Source: Taklimakanibacter deserti
GTDB taxonomy: Bacteria; Pseudomonadota; Alphaproteobacteria; Rhizobiales; Aestuariivirgaceae
Assembly: GCA_003574785.1 (NCBI GenBank)
Contig: QORU01000020.1
Location: forward strand, 1 to 64,000
Length of the DNA stretch: 64,000 nt
Reading direction: 5' to 3'
The notes under the pieces are model-generated. The model ran no database searches. It had not been told where the DNA came from and saw nothing but the letters and a program-made list of their open reading frames with translations. The stretch's first letter is position 1. Every line of letters starts with the position of its first letter. The position numbers were made by a program, and so were the translations under genes. Positions 9,214 to 19,889 of the stretch are shown piece after piece.

Positions 9214-9651
9214 TCAGACCTCTTCCTCGCCTTCCTTGCCGCCGCCGCCCGGGCCGCCGTCGAGATAGCCCGAGACGTCGGAATTCTCTTCCTCGTCCTC
9301 GACCAGGAAAGTCGAATCCTCTTCCGATTCGGACGCTTCCTCCTCCTCGCCCAGATCGACATCGGCGATGGCGGCAGTCTCGTCCTCCTGATCGCCTCCC
9401 TCCTCGACCTCCTCGAGGCTGACAAGCTCGACATCGGACACCTCCTCGGCATCCGCGGGGGCGGGCTTGGGAGCCTCGCGCACCGGCTTGGCCACGGCGG
9501 CCTGCGGCACATCGCCCTTGGAGGGCAGCAAGGGGGCGGCAATGAAGCTCACCCCGCATTTCGGGCAAATGATCGGCGACTTCAGCAGATCATAGAATTT
9601 CGACCCGCAGGACGGGCATGTACGCTTGGTTCCGAGTTCAGCCTTGACCAC
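9214..9651 (-). CDS. TIGR02300 family zinc-ribbon acidic protein
   Basis: 145 residues from a GTG at 9651, chosen because AAGAGGAT lies just upstream and the family starts close to its KxELGTKR motif; an ATG further upstream would add a tail with no support. The N-terminus has VKAELGTKRTCPSCG and IICPKCG, a four-cysteine zinc ribbon with the FYDL motif. The rest is low-complexity, Pro/Ala then very Glu/Asp-rich, ending in a Gly stretch. The function of the family is unknown, but it is widespread in Alphaproteobacteria and often precedes aroA, as here, where it is divergent from aroA with a 99-bp gap. Confidence 0.85.
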   Translation of the reverse strand: MVKAELGTKRTCPSCGSKFYDLLKSPIICPKCGVSFIAAPLLPSKGDVPQAAVAKPVREAPKPAPADAEEVSDVELVSLEEVEEGGDQEDETAAIADVDLGEEEEASESEEDSTFLVEDEEENSDVSGYLDGGPGGGGKEGEEEV

Positions 9652-9735
9652 GGTTGATCCTCTTAAGGGGCTTGAAATTGCGGTGATTGCGGGCTCCATG
9701 CCATGCTCGGACCCGCTTGTCAAAAGCAAAGGTGA

Positions 9736-11756
<2,021 letters not shown>

Positions 11757-11773
11757 TTCCCTCGCTCAGCGGA

Positions 11774-12145
11774 TCATTGCGCCGGATCCCCGTTCTGGAG
11801 CCTCGCATAGTCGTCCATCGCCCGGACGATGCCTTGCTTCAGCGCATCGATGCGGGCCCGATAGAGCTGGCGCAAACAGGCGAGATCGCCGCCGCATTGG
11901 GCGCGCTGTTGCAGGAAATTCTGCGCATCGTCCATGCGGGCACCATTCGAGCCCATCAGCATCGGCACCTTGCTGAAGGCGAACCACAGGCCGCCCATCT
12001 CGCTGTCGAGGGCGGAGAGATCGGGGGTCGCGCAAATGGCGCGCTCATCGGGCTTTGCCGCCTTGCTGCAATCGAAGCTCGCGGCCTCTACAGGCGAGAC
12101 GAAGAGGATCAGAGCGCTGAGGAGAAGAAACAGATACCGGGTCAT
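11774..12145 (-). CDS. secreted LprI/DUF1311-like small protein
   Basis: 123 residues with a Sec signal peptide (about residues 1-21, ending PVEAA). The mature part FDCSKAAKPDERAICATPDL followed by SALDSEMGGLW is the LprI/DUF1311 signature; four cysteines (FDC, AIC, QCGG, LACLR) probably form two disulfides in the periplasm. Some family members inhibit lysozyme, but that activity cannot be read here. Its start overlaps the stop of the preceding secreted-protein gene by 4 bp, so the pair is one operon. Confidence 0.75.
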   Translation of the reverse strand: MTRYLFLLLSALILFVSPVEAASFDCSKAAKPDERAICATPDLSALDSEMGGLWFAFSKVPMLMGSNGARMDDAQNFLQQRAQCGGDLACLRQLYRARIDALKQGIVRAMDDYARLQNGDPAQ

Positions 12146-12681
12146 TTCGCCACATCACTCGTTTGAAAACCGCACCATTGGCCGAGCTTGCGATAGGAAG
12201 CGGTGAAGCCTGCAAGCGATAGCGACGGCGTCGGCTTGCCGGCGAGCGTCACCGTGACCGCGCTGCCGGCGGCGAGGCCCTTCAATAGAGCGAGGCTCGT
12301 CGCCTTCACATTATTGATCATCGCTTCCTTGCCATCGCCCGAGACCTTTGCCTCGAGCTTCTTGTCGCCGAAATCGAAGCTCGCGGGCTGGTTCTCGCCC
12401 TTGGGCAAGCCGCCCGCCGCCGAGCCGACGACAATGGCCGGATAGCCATCGGGCGGCAGGACATCGCCGTTGCTGATCGCGAGCTTGAGCGTCCAGTCCT
12501 TGCCGGCGGCATCCTTAGCGGTGGTCCAGGCGCTGCAGGTCTTGCGCAGATCCTCGCCGGTATTGACCTCGTCGAGGCTCGCCGTCCAGTCCTTGGACGT
12601 CTCCTTCTGGGACGCGGCGTGAGCACTTGTTGCCAGCGCGGCGGAAAGGATCAGAGATGAAACAAGGCTTCGGAACGTCAT
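12142..12681 (-). CDS. secreted protein of unknown function
   Basis: 179 residues with a Sec signal peptide (ILSAALATSAHA, cleavage near residue 22). The mature protein is soluble and lysine/glycine-rich, with SKDWTASLDEVNTGEDLRKTCSAW and a C-terminal SYRKLGQWCGF; two cysteines may pair. It resembles invasion-associated-locus-B-like or similar periplasmic proteins only in general character, so I assign no family. It is first in a two-gene operon with the LprI-like protein (4-bp overlap). Confidence 0.7.
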   Translation of the reverse strand: MTFRSLVSSLILSAALATSAHAASQKETSKDWTASLDEVNTGEDLRKTCSAWTTAKDAAGKDWTLKLAISNGDVLPPDGYPAIVVGSAAGGLPKGENQPASFDFGDKKLEAKVSGDGKEAMINNVKATSLALLKGLAAGSAVTVTLAGKPTPSLSLAGFTASYRKLGQWCGFQTSDVAK

Positions 12682-12791
12682 GCGGGCCTCCTGTCGGCAC
12701 TCTCATAGCAGAGGCCGCGCCGCCTGTCGCAGGGCTTGGCATGGGAAGGTTTATGCATGACTTTACCCTCCCCCTCATGCACAGTCGTTCC

Positions 12792-14030
12792 ATGGGAAGA
12801 AACGCCAAGACCGGCAAGACCGCCTATGTGGCCGGCACATTCGACACCAAGGCGCGCGAGCTGCTCTATCTCAAGGATTGCCTCGAGCACCAGGGCATCC
12901 CGGTCACGACCGTCGATCTGTCGACCTCGGGCGGCACGGCCGCATCCGCGGCCGATATCGGCGCCCTCTCCGTCGCCACCTATCATCCGATGGCCGCGGC
13001 CGCCGTCTTCACCGGCGAGCGCGGCAGCGCGGTCGCCGCCATGGCGGAGGCCTTCACCTACTTCATCCGCGCGCGCGACGATGTCGGCGGCATCATCGCG
13101 GCCGGGGGCTCCGGCGCCACCGCGCTCGCGACACCCGCGATGCGCGCCTTGCCGGTCGGCACGCCCAAGGTCATGGTCTCGACCATCGCCAGCGGCGACG
13201 TCCGGCCGCATGTCGGCTCCTCCGACATCGCCATGATCTATCCGGTCACCGACATTGCGGGCCTCAACCGCATCTCGCGCCGGGTGCTGGCCAATGCCGC
13301 GGGCGCGCTTGCCGGCATGATGCGGGCCGAGCCGATCGCCGGCGAGGCCGAGAAGCCCGCCATCGGCCTCACCATGTTCGGCGTCACCACAGCCTGCGTG
13401 CAGCAGGTGACGAAGCTGCTCGAGGCCGATTATGACTGCGTCGTCTTCCATGCGACGGGAAGCGGCGGACAATCCTTCGAGACGCTGGCGGCATCGGGCT
13501 TCTTCTCAGGCGTCATCGATGTCACCACCACCGAGATCGCCGACGAGATCGCGGGCGGCGTGCTCTCGGCGGGACCCTCCCGTCTCGATGCCTTCGCCCG
13601 CCATGACATTCCCTATGTCGGCTCGACGGGGGCGCTCGACATGGCGAATTTCTGGGGCATGGACACGGTGCCGGCCGGATTGCGGCAACGTCTGCTCCAT
13701 GTCCACAATGCCAATGTCACGCTGATGCGCACCAGTGTCATGGAGAATGAGCGCATCGGCCGGTTCATCGCGGAAAAGCTCAACCGCATGAAAGGCGAGG
13801 TCCGCTTCCTCTTGCCGATGAAGGGCGTGTCGGCGCTCGACCAGACGGGCAAGCCTTTCTTCGACGAGGCCGCCGACCGGGCGCTGTTCACGACGATCGA
13901 GGAGAATTTCGCGGCCAGCCCCGGGCATCGGCTGGTCAAGCTGCCCCATCACATCAATGATCCCGACTTCGCCAAGGCCCTGGTCGAGGCCTTCCGCGAG
14001 ATTGCCGAGAAGGAGAGCCTGCCCGCATGA
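12792..14030 (+). CDS. Tm-1-like ATP-binding domain protein (UPF0261)
   Basis: 412 residues from the ATG giving [20 protein letters not shown]; the usual family start lies just before the VAGTFDTK motif, so in-frame ATGs upstream (12777, 12627) are less likely. Further family segments are [43 protein letters not shown] and [16 protein letters not shown]. The family is related to the N-terminal half of the tomato virus-resistance protein Tm-1, where it binds ATP; the bacterial role is unsettled. It overlaps by ATGA the next gene, whose product matches the C-terminal half of Tm-1, so the two probably act together. Confidence 0.88.
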   Translation: MGRNAKTGKTAYVAGTFDTKARELLYLKDCLEHQGIPVTTVDLSTSGGTAASAADIGALSVATYHPMAAAAVFTGERGSAVAAMAEAFTYFIRARDDVGGIIAAGGSGATALATPAMRALPVGTPKVMVSTIASGDVRPHVGSSDIAMIYPVTDIAGLNRISRRVLANAAGALAGMMRAEPIAGEAEKPAIGLTMFGVTTACVQQVTKLLEADYDCVVFHATGSGGQSFETLAASGFFSGVIDVTTTEIADEIAGGVLSAGPSRLDAFARHDIPYVGSTGALDMANFWGMDTVPAGLRQRLLHVHNANVTLMRTSVMENERIGRFIAEKLNRMKGEVRFLLPMKGVSALDQTGKPFFDEAADRALFTTIEENFAASPGHRLVKLPHHINDPDFAKALVEAFREIAEKESLPA

Positions 14031-14866
14031 GACGCTTCACCCGAGAAGAGCTGCTCGCCCGCTTCGGCGACATGATCCGCAAAGGCGAGCCGATCATCGG
14101 CGGCGGCGCCGGCACCGGTTTGTCCGCCAAATGCGAGGAGGCGGGCGGCATCGATCTCATCATCATCTATAATTCCGGGCGCTACCGCATGGCGGGTCGC
14201 GGCTCGCTCGCCGGCATGATGGCCTATGGCAATGCCAATGACATCGTGCTCGACATGGCGCGCGAGGTGCTGCCGGTGGTCAAGAAGACGCCGGTGCTGG
14301 CGGGGGTCAACGGCACCGATCCCTTCTGCCTGTTCGACGATTTCCTCGACCGGCTTGCGGCGCTGGGCTTCGCCGGCATCCAGAATTTCCCGACCGTCGG
14401 CCTCTTCGACGGCAAGATGCGCGCCAATCTCGAGGAGACCGGCATGGGCTATGGGCTCGAGGTCGATCTCATCCGTCTCGCCCACGCCAAGAACATGCTG
14501 ACGACGCCCTACGCCTTCACCGTCGATGAAGCCGCCGCGATGACGAAGGCCGGCGCCGACATCCTGGTCTGCCATATGGGGCTGACGACGGGGGGCGCCA
14601 TCGGGGCCTCGACCGCCTTCACGCTCAAGGACAGCGCCAAGCTCATCAACGAGATGATCGCCGCGGCGCGGAAAGTGCGCGACGACATCATCGTGCTCTG
14701 CCATGGCGGGCCGATCGCCGAGCCCGAGGACGCGGAATTCATCCTCAAGCATTGTCCCCACTGCCACGGCTTCTACGGCGCCTCGTCGATGGAGCGCCTG
14801 CCGGCCGAGCGTGCGCTCATCGCGCAGACGCAGAAGTTCAAGGGGATCGGGAAAAGGGCGCTGTAA
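14027..14866 (+). CDS. phosphoenolpyruvate hydrolase family TIM-barrel protein
   Basis: 279 residues, full length for the PEP_hydrolase family (PF09370). Segments [55 protein letters not shown] and [11 protein letters not shown] are typical. The TIM-barrel enzyme activity is not firmly established. It is coupled to the UPF0261/Tm-1-like gene by a 4-bp overlap; the same two domains are fused in plant Tm-1. This gives good reason to expect a physical or metabolic partnership. Confidence 0.87.
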   Translation: MRRFTREELLARFGDMIRKGEPIIGGGAGTGLSAKCEEAGGIDLIIIYNSGRYRMAGRGSLAGMMAYGNANDIVLDMAREVLPVVKKTPVLAGVNGTDPFCLFDDFLDRLAALGFAGIQNFPTVGLFDGKMRANLEETGMGYGLEVDLIRLAHAKNMLTTPYAFTVDEAAAMTKAGADILVCHMGLTTGGAIGASTAFTLKDSAKLINEMIAAARKVRDDIIVLCHGGPIAEPEDAEFILKHCPHCHGFYGASSMERLPAERALIAQTQKFKGIGKRAL

Positions 14867-14958
14867 GGGAAACTTCACCATTCTCGGATCAAATCGGCGG
14901 TGCGACAGATCGCCGGCGCCATGCTGCGAGCGATCCGGCAATGAGGGACCCTCGCGCC

Positions 14959-15420
14959 ATGATTAATTTTTCCTTACCCGGCCTTGCAATCGCCGCGGCT
15001 CTCTTGTCCCTTGCCGGCCCCGCATTGGCCGCGAACGACGTCACCATCTATGCCGACCAGGCGAAGATCATCCAGCTGACGGACCAGCCGGGCACGGTGG
15101 TGGTCGGCAACCCCTCTATCGCCGATGTCACGGTGCAGGGCGAGCGCGTGGTGCTGATGGGCCGTACTTACGGCGTCACCAATGTCATCATCCTCGATCG
15201 CGAGGGCAAGCAGCTCGCCGCCCTCGACGTCACGGTCCAGATCACCGACAAGAACGCCGTCCATGTGTTCAAGGCCGGCGGGCGCATGAGCCTCGCCTGC
15301 GCGCCGATGTGCGAGCAGACCCTGCAAGTGGGCGACGAGCTGGTCCGCGTCTTCGATCCGCTGGCCAAGGAAATGCAGACCAAGAGCGACCTCGCTGCCG
15401 GCGGCGCGAAGGGCGACTGA
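14959..15420 (+). CDS. CpaC/RcpA N-terminal-domain periplasmic protein (pilus assembly type)
   Basis: 153 residues from ATG 14959, which places a clean signal peptide (INFSLPGLAIAAALLSLAGPALA) at the N-terminus; ATG 14941 would add six residues. The mature part has QAKIIQLTDQPGTVVVGNPSIADV and GRTYGVTNVIILDREG, the T2SS/T3SS pilus N-terminal (BON-like) domain found at the start of CpaC secretins. There is no secretin domain, so this is a stand-alone copy. A CxxxC pair (ACAPMC) lies near residue 116. It precedes two TadE-like genes after 80 bp and likely works at a Tad pilus machine encoded elsewhere. Confidence 0.82.
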   Translation: MINFSLPGLAIAAALLSLAGPALAANDVTIYADQAKIIQLTDQPGTVVVGNPSIADVTVQGERVVLMGRTYGVTNVIILDREGKQLAALDVTVQITDKNAVHVFKAGGRMSLACAPMCEQTLQVGDELVRVFDPLAKEMQTKSDLAAGGAKGD

Positions 15421-15453
15421 CCGCCGCCGCGAAGGGCAATCATTAAAATTTGA

Positions 15454-15472
15454 GTGAATATTTTCAATTCAC
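15454..15472. promoter_or_regulatory. candidate operator GTGAAT-N7-ATTCAC
   Basis: Perfect 6-bp arms GTGAAT and ATTCAC in an AT-rich patch, 29 bp before the first TadE-like gene. This 80-bp gap probably carries a promoter or control site for the TadE pair. No regulator is suggested by the neighbours. Confidence 0.3.
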
Positions 15473-15500
15473 CGCAATAGCGAGTTGCTAAGGCTGCCGC

Positions 15501-16067
15501 ATGACCGCGGGAAACGCAGCACACGCCAAGGGACGGCGCAAAATCACAGGCGCGCGACTGCTCATTGCCGCCTTCGCCCGTAAGCAGGATGGCGCGGCCG
15601 CCGTCGAATTCGCCCTCGTCGCCCTGCCGTTCTTCTGGCTGCTTCTGGTCATCTTCGAGACCGCCGCCGTGATCTTTACCGACATCGCGCTGCAGAACGG
15701 CCTCACCGAGACTGCCCGCCTCATCCGCACCGGCCAGGTCCAGACCCAGAATATCAGCGAGAGCAAGTTCAAGGAACTGCTGTGCAAGAATGTCGCCTCC
15801 TATATCAATTGTACCAATATTCGCGTCGACATCACCAAATCGGCGAGCCTGGCGGCGATTACCGGCCCTGACATGATGACCGTCCAGGACGCCACGGCGC
15901 AGTCCTTCCAGCCGGGCGGGCCGATGGAATGGGTGCTGGTGCAGGCGCGCTATGACTGGCAGCTCACCGTGCCGGGCATCAGCCAGCTCGCCAATATGGG
16001 CCCGAACAGCTCGGTGCGCCGCCTCGTCGCCGGCGCCATGTTCCGCAACGAGCCTTACGGCGGCTGA
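15501..16067 (+). CDS. TadE-family pseudopilin-like protein
   Basis: 188 residues. A basic N-terminus is followed by the TadE signature GAAAVEFALVALPFFWLLLVIFE, a single membrane helix with the conserved glutamate after AAVEF. The C-terminal 130 residues are predicted periplasmic and contain two cysteines (LLCKN, INCTN). TadE-type minor pseudopilins are processed by a prepilin peptidase and support Flp/Tad pilus assembly. A second TadE-like gene follows after 6 bp. Confidence 0.85.
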   Translation: MTAGNAAHAKGRRKITGARLLIAAFARKQDGAAAVEFALVALPFFWLLLVIFETAAVIFTDIALQNGLTETARLIRTGQVQTQNISESKFKELLCKNVASYINCTNIRVDITKSASLAAITGPDMMTVQDATAQSFQPGGPMEWVLVQARYDWQLTVPGISQLANMGPNSSVRRLVAGAMFRNEPYGG

Positions 16068-16073
16068 GGACCC

Positions 16074-16634
16074 ATGCGACAGCTTCACGCCAAGATCCGC
16101 CGGTTCATCCGCGACCGCCAAGGGGTCGCCGCCATCGAGCTCGCTCTCATCGCGCCCGTCCTGCTCCTGCTCTATTTCGGCACCGTCGATCTCGGCAACT
16201 GGTACATGGCGCATCGCCGCCTGGTGGTGGCCGGCAGCACGGTCACCGATCTCACCACCCAGAGCAACGGGCAAGTGACGAAGGCCGAGATCGACGCCTT
16301 CTGGAACGGCATCGGCCGGATCATCGCGCCCTTGAAGCTTGCCGATGTCAAAATGACGATGCGCGATTTCCGCAAGAAGAACGGCGCCGTCCAGCAGCAA
16401 TGGTCCTATTCCGCCAATGGCGGCAGCGCGTGCGGGGCCGCTCTTACGGCCGCCGACATGCAGGCGCTCGGCACCAACGAGATGACCGACGGCAATGACA
16501 TACTGGTCGCGTCGGTCTGCACGACGATCGCCCCCATCGCGCTCCAGATGTTCGGCTTCACGTCGATCGACATGAAATACCGGATCAGCATGCGCCCGCG
16601 CATCGGCAAGACGCTCGACTGCACCAATTGCTGA
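16074..16634 (+). CDS. second TadE-family pseudopilin-like protein
   Basis: 186 residues. The N-terminal DRQGVAAIELALIAPVLLLLYFG is the TadE motif, with Glu after AAI, leading into one membrane helix and a periplasmic domain of about 140 residues with cysteines (SACGAA, SVCTTI, DCTNC). It is similar in plan but not in sequence to the preceding gene, 6 bp away, so the two could form a heteromeric minor pilin pair. No ATPase, prepilin peptidase or major pilin gene is in the window. Confidence 0.84.
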   Translation: MRQLHAKIRRFIRDRQGVAAIELALIAPVLLLLYFGTVDLGNWYMAHRRLVVAGSTVTDLTTQSNGQVTKAEIDAFWNGIGRIIAPLKLADVKMTMRDFRKKNGAVQQQWSYSANGGSACGAALTAADMQALGTNEMTDGNDILVASVCTTIAPIALQMFGFTSIDMKYRISMRPRIGKTLDCTNC

Positions 16635-16690
16635 GCCATTTCTTTATTCGCTTTACTGGGTTATAGAGCCCGGCATTCGGCGATTCCGGG

Positions 16691-16708
16691 CGGGTCTTCG
16701 GGGACCCG
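16691..16708 (+). terminator. hairpin between the TadE pair and the EamA gene
   Basis: Stem CGGGTC (16691-16696) / GACCCG (16703-16708) with a TTCGGG loop, 9 bp before the GTG of the EamA gene. It may end the TadE transcript or act in the leader of the next gene. There is no T tract. Confidence 0.35.
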
Positions 16709-16717
16709 GTGAAATAA

Positions 16718-17560
16718 GTGGACCTTCATATCTTCCTGGCCGTTCTTCTCGCGGCCCTCCTGCATGCGAGCTGGAACCTCCTGGTCAAGCTCGACCTCGA
16801 CCGCTTCCTGGCGCTGCTCCTCATCTCCTGCGTGATGGGCCTCATGGGGATCGCGATGCTGATCGCCTTCCCCTGGCCCAGCCTGGCAAGCGCTCCTTAT
16901 TTCATCACCTCGGGACTGCTGCATGTGGGCTACAACATGTTCCTGGCGCGCAGCTACCGCACCGGCGACCTCAGCCAGGTCTATCCGATCGCGCGCGGCA
17001 CGGCGCCGCTCATCACCTTCATCGCCGCCTGGGCGCTGGCGGGCGAAACCGTCGGCGGGATCGGCGCCCTCGGCATCCTTCTTCTGGTCGGAGGCATCTG
17101 GCTCACCGCGCGGCCCGGCCATCAATCGATCCGGCTCGACGGCATGACCTTGTTCTTCGCGCTGGGCACCTCGGGCTTCATCGCCGCCTATACGATCGTC
17201 GACGGTTTCGGCGCGCGCCTGTCGGGCTCGGCTTCCGCCTATGCCGGCATGCTGTTCGTGCTCGATGCCGTGTTCATGATCATCGTCGCCCTCCTGACCC
17301 GCGGGCCTGCCGCCTTCCGGCAGATTCTGCCTTCCTGGAAGAGCGGCACCGCCGGCGCTGCCCTCTCGGCCGGCGCCTATTGGATCGTCATCTGGGCGAT
17401 GAGTCTTGCTCCCATCGCCGCGGTCGCGGCACTGCGCGAAACCAGCATCCTCTTCGTCATGCTGATGTCGGCGGTCTTCCTGAAAGAGAAGGTGACGGGC
17501 TTCCGGCTCATGGGCGCGGTGCTGATCGTCCTCGGCGCGGTGGCGCTCAGAATGTCATGA
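16718..17560 (+). CDS. EamA-family drug/metabolite transporter
   Basis: 280 residues from a GTG start; no ATG fits the first helix. About ten hydrophobic helices in two EamA halves: LHASWNLLVK in helix 1 and a second half ending LFVMLMSAVFLKEKVTG with FRLMGAVLIVLGAVAL. This is the DMT superfamily plan of inner-membrane exporters or permeases. The substrate cannot be inferred. It stands alone between the TadE group and a converging aminotransferase gene. Confidence 0.86.
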   Translation: MDLHIFLAVLLAALLHASWNLLVKLDLDRFLALLLISCVMGLMGIAMLIAFPWPSLASAPYFITSGLLHVGYNMFLARSYRTGDLSQVYPIARGTAPLITFIAAWALAGETVGGIGALGILLLVGGIWLTARPGHQSIRLDGMTLFFALGTSGFIAAYTIVDGFGARLSGSASAYAGMLFVLDAVFMIIVALLTRGPAAFRQILPSWKSGTAGAALSAGAYWIVIWAMSLAPIAAVAALRETSILFVMLMSAVFLKEKVTGFRLMGAVLIVLGAVALRMS

Positions 17561-17753
17561 ATCACCCGGCAGAACCGTCATTGGCGTGTCATAAATTAAA
17601 GCCAGGTTAAGTTCACCAGGAGGCGTCAGTCGCGTTCCCTTTTCCTGGCATCACCCGACTGCCCAGCCATGCCGGCGCCACCTTCCCATCCTCAGCCCCT
17701 TAAAGGTCCGCGTCCGGCATGGCCCTTTCTTCCACCGAGTGTCGGTTCGATAC

Positions 17754-18920
17754 CTAACCGAGAAGATTCTTCATCCGGCCCAGCGCTTCCTTGAGCTCGG
17801 CCTCGCTCGCGGCATAGGAGAGGCGCAAATAGCCGGCGCCATTGTCGCCGAAGCTCTCACCCGGGATGAGCGCCACATGGGCTTGATTCAGGAGGTCGCG
17901 CGCCAGATCGCGCGAGGCGCGTCCCGTCGCCTTCACATTGGGAAAGGCATAGAAGGCGCCGCCCGGCATGCGGCAGGATACACCTCTAAGCGCGTTGAGC
18001 CCGTCGACGACTAACCCGCGGCGCTTCTCGAAACTCCTGCGGAAACCCTCGATCTCGTCCATCGGCCCGGTCATCGCGGCGAGCCCCGCCATCTGGGCCG
18101 CGACATTGACGCAGGAATGATCGACGGTGATGAGCTTCCGCACATGATCGACCAGCGCCTTGGGCCAGATGCCGAAGCCCAGCCGCCAGCCGGTCATGGC
18201 GAAGGTCTTCGACCAGCCGTCGAGGATGATGGTGCGGTCACGCAGATCGGGGAAATCGAGGAAGCTCGTGAATTTGGCTCCCTGGAAAGTGAGGTGGCTG
18301 TAAATCTCGTCCGACAGAACCGCGACCTCGGGATGGCGCGCGAGGCCGTGGGCGAGCTTCGTGATCTCCACGCTATCTACGACGCCGCCCGTCGGATTGG
18401 CGGGCGAGTTGATCATGATGAGGCGCGTGTTGGGGGTGATGAGAGAAAGCACCTCATCGGCATCGAAACCGAAATCCTTCTCCTCGCGGATCGGGTAGGG
18501 AACACCCTTGGCGCCGCCCGAGCGGATCGCCTCGCGATAGGGCGGGAAGCCCGGATCGGGATAGAGGATCTCCGCCCCCGGACCGCCGAAGAGCAGGCAG
18601 GCGAAATAGAAGGTGACCTTGCCGCCCGGCACGATAACGACCTCTTCGGGCGAGACCGGCACTTTGAATCGACTCGAAACATGGGCGGCGACCGCCTCGC
18701 GCAAGGGCAGGATGCCAATCGGCGTCGTATAGCCATGCGGCCCATCGCGCACCGCCTTCTCGGCCGCTTCCAGTATATGGCGCGGCGGCGAGAAATCCGG
18801 CTGGCCGATGCCGAGATTGATAACGGGCGCACCCTTGGCTTTCAGAGCGAGGGCGCGGTCGAGAACGGCGAAGGCGCCTTCCTCCTCGATGACGGTGATA
18901 TTGGGATTGAGCTTGAGCAT
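17754..18920 (-). CDS. pyridoxal-phosphate aminotransferase, class I/II
   Basis: 388 residues, the usual length. Family segments: INLGIGQPDFSPP, GYTTPIGILPLREAVA, NSPANPTGG (substrate/PLP loop), VLSDEIYSHL and DGWSKTFAMTGWRLG with the Schiff-base lysine at about residue 238, then an arginine near LRLSYA for the substrate carboxylate. It is similar to aspartate-aminotransferase-like enzymes; the substrate is unknown. Downstream of a 3-hydroxyisobutyrate-dehydrogenase-like gene with 19 bp between, so the two are probably co-transcribed, suggesting amino-acid or beta-amino-acid breakdown. Confidence 0.9.
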   Translation of the reverse strand: MLKLNPNITVIEEEGAFAVLDRALALKAKGAPVINLGIGQPDFSPPRHILEAAEKAVRDGPHGYTTPIGILPLREAVAAHVSSRFKVPVSPEEVVIVPGGKVTFYFACLLFGGPGAEILYPDPGFPPYREAIRSGGAKGVPYPIREEKDFGFDADEVLSLITPNTRLIMINSPANPTGGVVDSVEITKLAHGLARHPEVAVLSDEIYSHLTFQGAKFTSFLDFPDLRDRTIILDGWSKTFAMTGWRLGFGIWPKALVDHVRKLITVDHSCVNVAAQMAGLAAMTGPMDEIEGFRRSFEKRRGLVVDGLNALRGVSCRMPGGAFYAFPNVKATGRASRDLARDLLNQAHVALIPGESFGDNGAGYLRLSYAASEAELKEALGRMKNLLG

Positions 18921-18939
18921 CGGAGCCTTGCGTTCTGGT

Positions 18940-19806
18940 TTACGTCACATCGTCGATGGCCGGGTCGAGCAGGTGGCTGACATTGCGCCCGCCGTGACCC
19001 GTGGCGACCGCCTTGGCGAAGATCTGCTCTACAGCCTCGGTGAGCGGCGTCAACTGCTCGAGTTCCTGGGCGAGCGCCGAATAATAGCCGATGTCCTTGG
19101 CGGCATTGGTGAGGGAGAATTTATAGCCGTCGAAATCGCCGGCGAGCGCTGCCTCCATCATCTTGCGCAAGACGCCGGAATTGCCGGAGCCGTTGAGCAT
19201 CACCTCATAGAGGTCCTTCCAGTCGACTTGCGCCTTGCGCGCCGTGGTGAAGGCCTCGGTGACGAGGCCGATCATGCCGATCACCAGATAATTGGAGATG
19301 AGCTTCGCCACATGGCCCGAACCCGGCGGACCGAAATGCTTCAGGCGGCTGGCATAGCAGGAGACAAGCGGCGCGATGGCCGCAAAAGTCTGCTCGTCGG
19401 CCCCGATCAGGGCGCCCACTTCCTTCTTCGCCACCTGCTCAGGCCCGCCCGCCATGGGCGCATCGGCATAGGCGACGCCTTGCACCTTCAGCTCGCGCGC
19501 CAGGCGGCGCGTCGTCTGAGGATCGGTCGTGCCGGTATCGATGATGATCTGGCCACGGCGCAAATGGGGCATCAGCCCCAAAATCGTCTCCTCCACCACT
19601 TTCGCGGTGGTGAGGCACAGGATGATCACCTCGCTTTCCTTGGCGAGGGTGCCCAGATCCTTTGCCTCATGGGCGCCTTTGCCAAGCAAGGGATCGATGA
19701 AACTGCGGTTGCGATGCGCCATCAGCCACAACTCGTGGCCCCTCTCCATCAGATGGCCGGCCATGCCGGAGCCCATCAGCCCCAGACCAACGAAACCGAT
19801 CCTCAT
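18940..19806 (-). CDS. NAD(P)-dependent beta-hydroxyacid dehydrogenase (3-hydroxyisobutyrate dehydrogenase family)
   Basis: 288 residues. N-terminal dinucleotide site GFVGLGLMGSGMAGHL, substrate segment DAPMAGGPEQVAKKEVG and catalytic-lysine segment GSGHVAKLISNYLV are all present. The family reduces or oxidises short beta-hydroxyacids such as 3-hydroxyisobutyrate, tartronate semialdehyde or glyoxylate. It is first in a pair with the aminotransferase and diverges from an aldehyde dehydrogenase, which might take the semialdehyde it produces. Confidence 0.9.
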   Translation of the reverse strand: MRIGFVGLGLMGSGMAGHLMERGHELWLMAHRNRSFIDPLLGKGAHEAKDLGTLAKESEVIILCLTTAKVVEETILGLMPHLRRGQIIIDTGTTDPQTTRRLARELKVQGVAYADAPMAGGPEQVAKKEVGALIGADEQTFAAIAPLVSCYASRLKHFGPPGSGHVAKLISNYLVIGMIGLVTEAFTTARKAQVDWKDLYEVMLNGSGNSGVLRKMMEAALAGDFDGYKFSLTNAAKDIGYYSALAQELEQLTPLTEAVEQIFAKAVATGHGGRNVSHLLDPAIDDVT

Positions 19807-19889
19807 CTTCTCATCCTTTCCTGCGAGGCCCCGGGCATGCTAGAGCCGAACGCGAAAAAAAGGGAACCCGCAATTTCCGGAGAGCCGCT

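Noticed and set aside
15168..16400. 410-residue minus-strand open frame over the CpaC-N and TadE genes
   Set aside because: No domains; the plus frames have signal peptides and TadE motifs.
17561..17753. Gap between EamA and aminotransferase genes
   Set aside because: No gene, strong hairpin or repeat was seen; the genes converge.
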